Shown in pieces: positions 9,353 through 20,538 of a stretch of DNA of 41,868 bases. A model generated the notes under the pieces. It had not been told where the DNA came from. It did not search any database and saw only the letters and a list, made by a program, of their open reading frames with translations. Positions within the stretch are counted from its first letter, which is position 1. Each line of letters begins with the position of its first letter. A program made the translations under genes and the position numbers. Source of the DNA: Geminicoccaceae bacterium (GTDB taxonomy: Bacteria > Pseudomonadota > Alphaproteobacteria > Geminicoccales > Geminicoccaceae); the NCBI GenBank assembly GCA_025062095.1, contig JANXAZ010000029.1, forward strand, positions 1 to 41,868. Direction: 5' to 3'.

Positions 9353-9363
9353 GCGGTCGATGA

Positions 9364-10521
<1,158 letters not shown>

Positions 10522-10680
10522 GAGGTGAAGTCGCCCGGCCAGCGGGACGGGGAACCGAGTCGGCCTTTTGCTTCTCGTAGTGGTCCTGCGCCTGCGCGCA
10601 GCCGATCGGCCGGTCCGATTCCGGGGCATGACCGAGAGCCTCGCCCCTCGTTCCGGAGCCTCCGTTTCGCCTCGGAGAGG

Positions 10681-11024
10681 ATCGCGTTTCGCGCGCGAAT
10701 CCCTCTGAAAGGCGCGGATCGGATCGTCTCGGCCGGAAATCGGCCACGCATCGGAGCGCACCTCCGTCGGTTCCGGCGCCCGCCTCGCTGACCGGAACGG
10801 CGCTTGCTCGACCCGGTCGAGGATCGGGCTCTCGCCCGAGCCCCGGGACCCTTCGAGGCCGATCACCACCCCGCGCGCCCCGTGGCGATCGTCGGACAAG
10901 AGCGCGCGGGCGAGACCGTCGACGAAAGCATCGAGGCCGAGCCGGTCCCCTCCTCCGAGCGCTCGATCGGCCGGTCGAGCGCTCCGGGATGGTTTCTTTC
11001 CTCCTTTTCGCTCTTCGCCGTCAC
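10681..11024 (-). pseudogene. Decayed N-terminal remnant of a KAP-family P-loop NTPase
   Basis: On the minus strand, 6 bases after the permease stop, a GTG at 11024 opens VTAKSEKEERNHPGALDRPIERSEE, a good KAP N-terminus (DRPI...EED). The match then jumps frame at the G-run 10948-10955 and continues DRLGLDAFVDGLARALL, then VVIGLEGSRGSGES, where the P-loop lysine is Glu (codon 10831-10833), then VRSDAWPISGRDDPIRAF, aligning with the family's 'VRFNPWWFSGREDLLRQF'. Similarity fades after about 10681. A frameshift, a dead Walker A and a lost remainder indicate a pseudogene. KAP proteins are membrane-associated STAND-like NTPases, some in defence islands. The call rests on remembered family motifs, not a search. 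The 159 bases between this and dnaJ (10522-10680) show nothing else. Confidence 0.55.
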
Positions 11025-11030
11025 GAAGGC

Positions 11031-11927
11031 TCAGCTCTTGGTCGCCCCGGCGGTGAGACCCGTCACCATGTATTTGCGCACGGCATAATAGAGCGCGGCG
11101 GGCGGGAGCGCATAAACGATCGCCGTGGCCATGAGCAGAGGCCAAGGGCTGTCGTCGGTGACGAGGAAATAGCCCATGGTCAAGGGAATCGTGTGCTGGT
11201 CGGCGGTCGACAGGAGCAGAAAGGCGTAGAGATATTCGTTCCAGGCCAACAAGAGCGCATAAGTGCCGATCGCGATCAATGCCGGCCGCAGAAGCGGCAG
11301 ATAGACGAGCCAGAAGATCTGCCAGGGCGAAGCTCCGTCCACCTTCGCCGCCTCGTCGAGTTCGAAAGGCACGTTTTCGCTGTACTGGCGCAGGACCCAG
11401 ATCGCATAGGGTGTCGCGAAGGTCGCCATGGCGAGGACGAGGGCGGTGCGCGTGTTCAACAACCCGTACTGACTCATCACGCGATAAAACGGAATGGCGA
11501 GAAACGCCATGGGAATGAGATAGGTCAGAAGCGCGAGATTGGAGATCACGCTTCCGCCCGGTATGCGCAGCCGGCCGATGGCGAAAGATGCGAGGGTCGC
11601 CACGACGAGAACCAAGGCCATCGTCGAAAGCGCGACGATCACGCTGTTGGCGAGCTGGATCCAGAAACGCTCGAGGAAGAAATGGTCTTGGGTGAAAACG
11701 GTGCGGAAGTTCTCGAGCGTCGGGTGATCGGGCCAGAACCGGCCGCCGAACGCCTCGTTGATCGGCGTCAGCGACAACATCACCATGTGATAAATCGGCA
11801 GCAGCACCCAGATCAGGACGAGCACCCCCACGACGATCTGGCCGGTCTCCGCCAATCCGCGCCGGAGGGCGTAGGTGCGGGCGCTCTTGATCGCCGGCGC
11901 GCGCGCGAGCGAGGTCGCGGGGGTCAT
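11031..11927 (-). CDS. Carbohydrate ABC transporter permease, MalG type
   Basis: A protein of 298 residues with six predicted membrane segments, the first at about 25-50. The cytoplasmic EAA loop that docks on the ATPase is clear: LDEAAKVDGASPWQIFWLVYLPLLRP. The first periplasmic segment and SLTPINEAFGG opening are typical of the MalG/UgpE/LacG family (CUT1). The ATG at 11927 overlaps the upstream permease stop by 4 bases (ATGA) and is preferred to a longer frame into that gene. Together with the upstream permease it should form the channel of a sugar or glycerol-phosphate-like importer. The substrate cannot be told from the sequence. Confidence 0.93.
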   Translation of the reverse strand: MTPATSLARAPAIKSARTYALRRGLAETGQIVVGVLVLIWVLLPIYHMVMLSLTPINEAFGGRFWPDHPTLENFRTVFTQDHFFLERFWIQLANSVIVALSTMALVLVVATLASFAIGRLRIPGGSVISNLALLTYLIPMAFLAIPFYRVMSQYGLLNTRTALVLAMATFATPYAIWVLRQYSENVPFELDEAAKVDGASPWQIFWLVYLPLLRPALIAIGTYALLLAWNEYLYAFLLLSTADQHTIPLTMGYFLVTDDSPWPLLMATAIVYALPPAALYYAVRKYMVTGLTAGATKS

Positions 11928-12802
11928 CGGGCGCCGCCTCCGAGCCTGCGGACGAGCACCGCGACGAGGGGCACGAGGAAGGGCAGCGCGGTCATGACAC
12001 AAGCCACGCCCACGTCGACCTGGTGGAGATTGAAGGCGTAGCGGATCCCGAGCGTCGCCAGGACATGGGTTTTCTCGGCCGGTCCGCCGCCGGTCAAGAG
12101 ATAGACGCTGTTGAAGTCACCCAGCGACCAGATCGTCGAGAGCAGGGTCGAGGTGACGTAGAGATTCTTGAGATGCGGCCAGGTGACGTAGAAGAATTTC
12201 TGCAGAGGCGTGGCGCCGTCGATCGTCGCCGCCTCGTAGAGATCGGTGGGGATCGCCATGCGCCCGGCGAGGAGGATCAGCGTCCAGAACGGCAGATATT
12301 TCCACACGTGGACGAAGATCACCGAGCCGAAGGCGAGGGTCGGATCGATGAGCCACCAGGGCCCTTCGATGCCGAAGAGCTCCCACAACAAGCCGTTGAG
12401 CATGCCCCATTCGGAATTGAGCATCCAACGGAACGAGAAGATCGTGGGGATCGACGGCACCGCCCACGGCAAGAGGAACAACACCGAAAGCCAACGGATC
12501 CAGGGCCGCGTCTGCGCCAGGTAACCCGACAGCAAAAGCGCCAAGAACAGCTTGATGTTGATGCCCAACGCCAAGAACACCGCCGTGTTCCAGGCCGATT
12601 CGAGATAGATCGGATCGGCGAAGAGCGTGGCGAAGGCGCTCGGGCTCGCCCCCAACCACAACCCGTAAGCCACCGGCCAGACGACGAGCGTGGCGAAGAG
12701 AACGAGGTAGGGCGCGACGAAGGCCGCACCCCACGCCGTCTCGCTCGTCCAGATCCGTCGGCGCGCCGGCTGGACGGCGACTGGTGCCGCGATCACCGCC
12801 AT
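11924..12802 (-). CDS. Carbohydrate ABC transporter permease, MalF type
   Basis: A protein of 292 residues with about six membrane segments, the first at about 25-48 (WGAAFVAPYLVLFATLVVWP). The EAA loop is YEAATIDGATPLQKFFYVTWPHLK. It belongs to the MalF/UgpA/LacF group of CUT1 importers and pairs with the MalG-type permease downstream, with which it shares an ATGA overlap. It is separated from the binding-protein gene upstream by a 10-bp-stem hairpin. The N-terminus carries a short basic stretch before the first helix, as usual. Confidence 0.93.
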   Translation of the reverse strand: MAVIAAPVAVQPARRRIWTSETAWGAAFVAPYLVLFATLVVWPVAYGLWLGASPSAFATLFADPIYLESAWNTAVFLALGINIKLFLALLLSGYLAQTRPWIRWLSVLFLLPWAVPSIPTIFSFRWMLNSEWGMLNGLLWELFGIEGPWWLIDPTLAFGSVIFVHVWKYLPFWTLILLAGRMAIPTDLYEAATIDGATPLQKFFYVTWPHLKNLYVTSTLLSTIWSLGDFNSVYLLTGGGPAEKTHVLATLGIRYAFNLHQVDVGVACVMTALPFLVPLVAVLVRRLGGGAR

Positions 12803-12831
12803 CTTCGGCTCCCCTGCGGACCCGAGCGAAC

Positions 12832-12859
12832 GGCCGCGGGCGCCGTCCCGCCCGCGGCC
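12832..12859 (-). other. Intercistronic hairpin behind the binding-protein gene
   Basis: GGCCGCGGGC (12832-12841), 8-base loop, GCCCGCGGCC (12850-12859), perfect 10-bp stem, 20 bases after the binding-protein stop and 29 before the permease start. On the minus strand no T-run follows, so it most likely protects the binding-protein mRNA 3' end and lowers permease expression, as in other sugar ABC operons. Confidence 0.55.
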
Positions 12860-12878
12860 TTCGCTTTTTCGGTGCGGT

Positions 12879-14222
12879 TCAGCCCACGAGCTCCTTCATG
12901 CGCGCGATGAGCTCGTCGATCGCCCGTTCCGCCGTCCAGTTGTCGAGGACCACGCGGGTGACCGCCTTGCCCCAGGCGTTCTCGGCGTTCACGGCGATGA
13001 TCCGATGGTTGTAGACGTGCGGGAAGGGCACCTGCGGCCGCTGCGTGTACTGGCGCACCTGGACGACCCGGTGCGGATCCGTCTGATCCTTCCAATAGGG
13101 CCGATCGATCAGCCGCTTGTCGACCGGGAACCAGCGGGCGAGCGACCCCTCGAGATAGGGGCCGAGGTTTTCGGGCTGGAGGAAGAACTTCATGAACTCC
13201 TTGGCCAGCGCCTTGTTCTTGGAGTTCTTGAAGATCACCACGGTCTTGATCGACGTCGTGTATTCGATCGGCCGCCCGTCGGGTTTGTCCGGCCACTCCA
13301 AGGTGACCATCTTTTCATAATAAACGCTGCGGTCGGGGTTGTTGTACTGCGAAGCGGGAATGGAGAGCGACGGATTGGGCACCATGATGGTGATGCGGTT
13401 CAGGAAATTGACGTTGTTGTCGGCGTCGCTCCAGTTCACCGCGCCCGGCGGCACGCAGCGGTCCTTGAAGGGCTTGGTGTAGCTCTCGAGCGCCTTGATC
13501 ATGCCCTGGCGCACCTTCGGATCGTCGACCGTGAGCCTGCCCGTCGCCGGATCGACGATCTTGGTATCGAAGGCGTTGAGGAACATCATGAAGGCGAAGA
13601 AGGTATCGGAAGCCGAAGAGCTCATCGGCTGACCGATGCCGAAGACGTTGCGGTTGCCGGTCGCCCGGCGCACCGCGGGCTGCGCGACCTTGCACCACCA
13701 GTCCCAATACTCGTTCCAAGTCCGCGGCACGTCCGAGAGCTTCAAGCCGGCCTGGTCGAGCATGTCCTTCCAGACGTGGATGTGCTCGACCTGTTGGGCC
13801 ACCGGCATGGCGTAGATGCTCTTCTTGCCGGTCCTGCCGTTGAGGAGCGTGACCGCCTCGAGCGCGCTCGGCAGGAGATGCGGGCGCACCGTCTCGACCA
13901 CGTCCGAGACGTCTTCGAGGACGTCCTCGAAGGCCCAGCGCGCGGTGTGCTGCACGTCGAACAGGAAGGCATACGAGAGATCGGGAGGTTCGCCGGCGGT
14001 GAGCGCGGCCAAGACCTTGCGCGGCACGTCTTCGTTGGTGAACATGACGTATTCGACTTTTTTGCCGGTCTTGGCCTGGAATTCCTTGACGATCTTGTCG
14101 AACTGCTGGTCCTCTTCCGGATAATAAGATTTGTTCCACCAGACGGTGAGATCGGCCGCCGTCGCGGCGGAAGCGAGGCCGACGAGAACGGCGGCGCAGA
14201 GCCCGCGGATCCCTTTGCTCAT
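12879..14222 (-). CDS. Extracellular carbohydrate-binding protein of ABC importer
   Basis: A protein of 447 residues with a signal peptide (hydrophobic core about 7-20, likely cut after ATA at 20-22). The mature protein begins ADLTVWWNKSYYPEEDQQFDKIVKEFQAKTGKKVEYV, the standard fold-I opening of cluster-1 sugar-binding proteins, and later shows LTAGEPPDLSYAF and a typical MKFFLQPENL helix. It should capture the substrate in the periplasm for the two permeases downstream. The ATG at 14222 follows GGGAGGAG and directly precedes the signal peptide; the longer frame is rejected. First gene of the minus-strand operon. A promoter candidate lies at 14282-14311. Confidence 0.93.
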   Translation of the reverse strand: MSKGIRGLCAAVLVGLASAATAADLTVWWNKSYYPEEDQQFDKIVKEFQAKTGKKVEYVMFTNEDVPRKVLAALTAGEPPDLSYAFLFDVQHTARWAFEDVLEDVSDVVETVRPHLLPSALEAVTLLNGRTGKKSIYAMPVAQQVEHIHVWKDMLDQAGLKLSDVPRTWNEYWDWWCKVAQPAVRRATGNRNVFGIGQPMSSSASDTFFAFMMFLNAFDTKIVDPATGRLTVDDPKVRQGMIKALESYTKPFKDRCVPPGAVNWSDADNNVNFLNRITIMVPNPSLSIPASQYNNPDRSVYYEKMVTLEWPDKPDGRPIEYTTSIKTVVIFKNSKNKALAKEFMKFFLQPENLGPYLEGSLARWFPVDKRLIDRPYWKDQTDPHRVVQVRQYTQRPQVPFPHVYNHRIIAVNAENAWGKAVTRVVLDNWTAERAIDELIARMKELVG

Positions 14223-14281
14223 GGACCGCTCCTCCCTTGCCTGTTGGTCGAGACCGACGCCGGGTCGGCCTCTTCTCCGAG

Positions 14282-14311
14282 ACGATAGGCGCCGCGCGCC
14301 GGCCGCGTCAA
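14282..14311 (-). promoter_or_regulatory. Candidate promoter of the sugar importer operon
   Basis: On the minus strand TTGACG (14311-14306), an 18-base spacer and TATCGT (14287-14282): 5 of 6 and 4 of 6 matches to sigma-70. The start would be near 14275, about 50 bases before the binding-protein ATG. In the leader, CCGAC-GCCGG-GTCGG is a short dyad that could be an operator or hairpin. Confidence 0.45.
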
Positions 14312-14488
14312 ACGCGGGTGCGCGGGAGCCGACCCGAGCCGCCCGCAAGCCCGCCGGCGCGGGCTTGCCGCGCGCGCGGCCCCGTGCCAACTCCGCCCGG
14401 AGCGGGCCCGAAGAGGAGGGAGGGAGCGCGTCCGCGGCCCGCCCGCGCAACCGCGCGGGGCGCGCGCTCGGTTCGGGGAGAGGTGGCG

Positions 14489-15559
<1,071 letters not shown>

Positions 15560-15578
15560 GCCGAGCGCGCGGTCGGGC

Positions 15579-15824
15579 TCAGCCCTCGCCCCCGTCGAGG
15601 GGCGCCCCGGCGCAGCAGAAATCGATCACCGTCCCGCACCCCGGGCAGCGGCCTTCGCCGTGGACCCACAGGAGTTGGCCGCGGCGACCGCAGACCGGGC
15701 AGATCGGAACCGGCGGGCAAGCGGACGTCGGGGCCGCCTCCGGGCTCTTCGGCGCGGGCGGGGTCGTTTTCGGCGCCGCGGTGTCGCTCGGTTCGGTCGA
15801 AAGACGGGGTTTTCTGGGTGCCAC
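15579..15824 (-). CDS. Small zinc-ribbon protein
   Basis: A protein of 81 residues. Residues 1-35 are Pro/Ala/Thr-rich and probably disordered; residues 42-63 form a zinc ribbon with Cys42-x2-Cys45 and Cys60-x2-Cys63 (CPVCGRRG and CPGCG), followed by an unusual FCCAGAP with adjacent Cys70-Cys71. Function is unknown; such ribbons usually bind nucleic acid or a protein partner. The start is a GTG with a poor ribosome site, so the exact N-terminus is uncertain. It converges with the ABC ATPase gene (19-base gap) and lies 246 bases downstream of glmS in the same direction, without an obvious promoter. Confidence 0.65.
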   Translation of the reverse strand: MAPRKPRLSTEPSDTAAPKTTPPAPKSPEAAPTSACPPVPICPVCGRRGQLLWVHGEGRCPGCGTVIDFCCAGAPLDGGEG

Positions 15825-16049
15825 GCCTGCCTGCTCTCCGCGCCCGCGGCCGTCGCGCCGGCGCGATCCGATGTCGTGATCTGATGTGGGGATTCCCCGT
15901 CGCGGCCGCAGCGTCCTTCCCCGTCGCGGGCGCCCCGAGCGCCCCCGACCCGCGGCGCGCGGCCGTTGCGACCTCGCCGCATCGGGTGTCGCGGCGCCCG
16001 GGCTTCGCGGCGGCGCGCCTGCGCGCCGCGGACGGCGTCCACGGCCGTG

Positions 16050-16066
16050 CGGGGCGAGGCGCCCCG
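16050..16066 (-). terminator. Short hairpin just after glmS
   Basis: A 7-bp perfect stem, CGGGGCG-AGG-CGCCCCG, lies 4 bases after the glmS stop. No T-tract follows on the minus strand, so it is at most a weak or Rho-assisted terminator or 3'-end protector. Confidence 0.3.
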
Positions 16067-16070
16067 ACCT

Positions 16071-17894
<1,824 letters not shown>

Positions 17895-18170
17895 GGCCGT
17901 CCGTCCCGCCTGCGCATCGAAGCCGAAGCGGAGCTTATGGTGCCGCGCGCGGGATCGGGAGCCGCGTCCGCGCGAAACGGCCCCTCCGGCGCATCGATGC
18001 GGTATCCGAGTGTCGCAAAGATGCCGCGCTTTCCCGCTCGAGCGACCGAGCCCGCGGGCCGGGGGCGGCCCTCGTCCGTTCGCCGTTCCGTTCTTTCGTC
18101 GCCCGGGCGCGATCGGCCGCGGTCCGCCGGGCGGCGACCGCGGGCGCGGGCTGCGCGGCCGGGGCCGCTG

Positions 18171-18198
18171 TTGTCCCGCGAGAGCGGTTCGCTATGTT
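18171..18198 (+). promoter_or_regulatory. Candidate promoter of the XpaC/TelA/SPFH cluster
   Basis: TTGTCC (18171-18176), a 16-base spacer and TATGTT (18193-18198), each 4 of 6 to sigma-70, placing the start near 18205, 30 bases before the small ORF. It lies in the 342-base gap (17895-18236) between divergent glmS and this cluster; the rest of that gap shows no other feature. Confidence 0.4.
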
Positions 18199-18236
18199 GG
18201 CAGCGGAAACCGGTGGCGATCGGATCGGCGGCTTCG

Positions 18237-18353
18237 ATGAACGGATCGCGCGCGTTGGGCGGGGCTTTGCTCGTGCTCGTGCTCGGTACCTTGTGGGTGA
18301 AGGCGAACGTGGCCGGCGTCCTCGCCCCCTTCGCCCGCTTGCTGCCCTTCTGA
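18237..18353 (+). CDS. Putative 38-residue single-pass membrane protein
   Basis: ATG at 18237 to TGA at 18351-18353 encodes 38 residues. After a short N-terminal MNGSRA, residues 7-21 (LGGALLVLVLGTLWV) make one hydrophobic helix, followed by a second short apolar stretch and an FARLLPF end. It lacks similarity I can recognise. Its stop overlaps the next ATG (TGATG), a strong sign of translational coupling with the XpaC-like gene, itself a membrane protein. It is likely the first gene of the cluster and may be a small subunit. The ribosome site is weak, so whether it is translated is uncertain. Confidence 0.5.
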   Translation: MNGSRALGGALLVLVLGTLWVKANVAGVLAPFARLLPF

Positions 18354-19234
18354 TGGCTCCGCTTCCGCGCGCGCGGCGCATCGGCGGCACCACGGAAGCG
18401 GCCGCCGGCGATCTCGCCCCTTCGACCTTCCGCCGGGCCTGGATCTTGCGGATCTTCGCGGGCCTTTTCCTGTGGCCGCTCGTCTTGCGCCTGCTCGGCT
18501 TCGACGGCGGGCCGGCGCTCGCGCTCGTCCTCGGCATCGCCCTTCTGTGGGTGGCGGCGCGGCTCGTCGAGCGCGGCTTGGCCGTCGAAGCCGAGCTCGC
18601 CGGGCGCCGGCTCGCGCGGGCCCCGCGGCTGCCGCTCAAGCTCGCCGGCGCCCTCGTCGCCGCCGCGGCGGCCGGGATCGTCGGCCTGTTCGCGACCCCG
18701 GGCGGGCCGCTTCTCGCCCTCGTGTACGCGGGGCTCACCTTTCTGGGCTGTCGGCTCGCTTACGGTGCCGATCCCCGCACCGATCGCCACGCCGTCGCCG
18801 CCGCAGCGGATCGCGCCGGCATGCGTCCGGCCGAGGTCCTGGCCGTGCTCGAGGAGGCGAACGGCAAGATCCGCGGCATCGAAGAGGCGGCCCGGGTCTT
18901 GCGCTCGCGCGAGCTGCGCGAGCGGATCGCGCGCATCGCCGAGCTCGCGCGCGCGGTCCTGCGCGAGCTCGAGCGCGATCCACGGGACATCTCTCGGGCA
19001 CGACGGTTTCTCGCCACCTATCTCGACGGGACGCGCGACGTGATCGCCAAGTTCGCCGAGCAGCAGCACGAGGTCGAGGATTCGCCCCTGGGCGAGAACT
19101 TCCGCCGGCTCTTGGAGACGATCGAACGCGTGTTCGGCGAGCAGCTCGAGCTCTTGCGCCGCGACGATCGGCTGGACCTCGAGGTCCAGCTCGAAGTCCT
19201 GGAAACGCAGCTGCGTCGCGAAGGTGTCCACTGA
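18353..19234 (+). CDS. XpaC-like (5-bromo-4-chloroindolyl phosphate hydrolysis) membrane protein
   Basis: A protein of 293 residues. The N-terminal half has a long apolar region with probable helices at about 27-65 and 85-125. The C-terminal half is charged and helical, with the XpaC/halogen-hydrolase family pattern: a bundle ending in ARRFLATYLDGTRDVIAKFAEQ and FRRLLETIERVFGEQLELLRRDDRLDLEVQLEVLETQL. That C-terminus closely resembles the helices before the TelA partner in known xpaC-telA pairs. The biochemical function is not known. telA follows after 52 bases and an ideal GGAGGAG, and the gene is coupled to the small ORF upstream by TGATG. XpaC here is called by pattern and neighbourhood, not by search. 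Confidence 0.72.
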   Translation: MAPLPRARRIGGTTEAAAGDLAPSTFRRAWILRIFAGLFLWPLVLRLLGFDGGPALALVLGIALLWVAARLVERGLAVEAELAGRRLARAPRLPLKLAGALVAAAAAGIVGLFATPGGPLLALVYAGLTFLGCRLAYGADPRTDRHAVAAAADRAGMRPAEVLAVLEEANGKIRGIEEAARVLRSRELRERIARIAELARAVLRELERDPRDISRARRFLATYLDGTRDVIAKFAEQQHEVEDSPLGENFRRLLETIERVFGEQLELLRRDDRLDLEVQLEVLETQLRREGVH

Positions 19235-19286
19235 CGACCTCTCGGCCCGCGCCCGGAAGGCGACGCCGGAGTGGAGGAGTTCGCAC

Positions 19287-20507
19287 ATGAACAGCAACGA
19301 GACCGTAAGCGCCCCGCCCGCCGCCCCGACCGCGGAGGCGAGCGCGCCGCCCGCACCGTCTCCCGCCTCTGCCGCGGCGGGGCTCGACGGCGCGATCGCG
19401 GCCCTTTCCGCCGAGCTTTTGCGCGATCTCGGGATCGAGCTGACCGGCCCCACGGAAGAGCGGATCAGGCAGGCACTGGCCGAGATCGATCTCGGCCAGA
19501 CGAGCTCGGTGATCTTCTTCGGCTCCAAGGCACAACAACAACTCGCTCAGATCTCCGAGCAGATGCTCGAGAAGGTCAAGGTCAAAGAGGTCGGCCCCGC
19601 CGGCGATCTCTTGACGGCGATGGTGCAGAAGCTCAAGGAATTCGACGTCCCCGAGGTCCAGCCGGGCGAGAAGCCGGGGTTTCTCGCGCGTCTGTTCGGG
19701 ATCAAGAGCGAGATCGAGAAGTTCCTCGGTCAATACGACGACGTCAAGTCCAAGATCGAGCAGATTTCCATCGATCTGGAGCGCCACAAGACCAAACTGC
19801 TCACCGACATCGCTTATCTGGACAAGCTCTACGATGCCCATATGGATTATCTGAGAACGCTCGAGATCTACATCGCCGCCGGGCGCGCCAAACTCGCCGA
19901 GCTCGATCAGAAGGTGATCCCCGAGCTCGCCAAGAAAGTCGAAGAAAGCGACGACATGGTGGAAGCGCAGCGGCTGCGCGACCTGCGCAGCGCGCGCGAC
20001 GATCTCGAGCGCCGCGTGCACGATCTCTTGCTGACCCGCCAGGTGACGATGCAGAGCCTGCCCTCGATCCGGCTCGTGCAGGAGAACGACAAGGCGCTCG
20101 TCACCAAAATCAACTCGACCCTCGCCAATACGGTGCCCTTGTGGAAGCAGCAGCTCGCCCAGGCGATCACCATTTATCGCTCGGGCAAGGCAGCAGAGGC
20201 GGTGAAGGCGGCGACCGATCTCACCAACGAGCTCTTGCGCGCCAACGCCGAGAACCTGCGCAAGGTCAACGTCCAGGTGCGCGAGCAGTTCGAGCGCGGC
20301 CTCTTCGACCTCGCGGCGGTCAAAGAGGCCCATGCGAGTCTGATCGCGACGATCGAAGATTCCTTGCGCATCGCCGACGAGGCCAAGAAACGCCGGGCCG
20401 AGGCCGAGCGCCGTCTCGTCGAGCTCGAAGACGAGCTCAAGCGCACGCTCGCCGCGGCCTCGGCGCGGCTGCGGGGGCCGCAGCCCGCGCCCGGGCCCGC
20501 GGCCTGA
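19287..20507 (+). CDS. telA: TelA-family toxic anion resistance protein
   Basis: A protein of 406 residues, helical and largely coiled-coil, without signal peptide or membrane segment. The first 35 residues are a Pro/Ala-rich disordered leader. Family hallmarks: IIFFGSKAQQQLAQISEQML near 75, LDKLYDAHMDYLRTLEIYIAAG near 175-195, and QSLPSIRLVQENDKALVTKINSTLANTVPLWKQQL near 255-290, matching the TelA pattern 'Q..PqIrliQ.N...L..ki...i..tiPlWK.q'. TelA/YceH proteins are linked to tellurite, envelope and antimicrobial stress, but the mechanism is unknown. The ATG at 19287 follows GGAGGAG (19273-19279, spacer 7), the strongest ribosome site of the cluster. Confidence 0.9.
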   Translation: MNSNETVSAPPAAPTAEASAPPAPSPASAAAGLDGAIAALSAELLRDLGIELTGPTEERIRQALAEIDLGQTSSVIFFGSKAQQQLAQISEQMLEKVKVKEVGPAGDLLTAMVQKLKEFDVPEVQPGEKPGFLARLFGIKSEIEKFLGQYDDVKSKIEQISIDLERHKTKLLTDIAYLDKLYDAHMDYLRTLEIYIAAGRAKLAELDQKVIPELAKKVEESDDMVEAQRLRDLRSARDDLERRVHDLLLTRQVTMQSLPSIRLVQENDKALVTKINSTLANTVPLWKQQLAQAITIYRSGKAAEAVKAATDLTNELLRANAENLRKVNVQVREQFERGLFDLAAVKEAHASLIATIEDSLRIADEAKKRRAEAERRLVELEDELKRTLAAASARLRGPQPAPGPAA

Positions 20508-20538
20508 GCGCGACTCGCCGACGCCGGAGATTCGAGCC

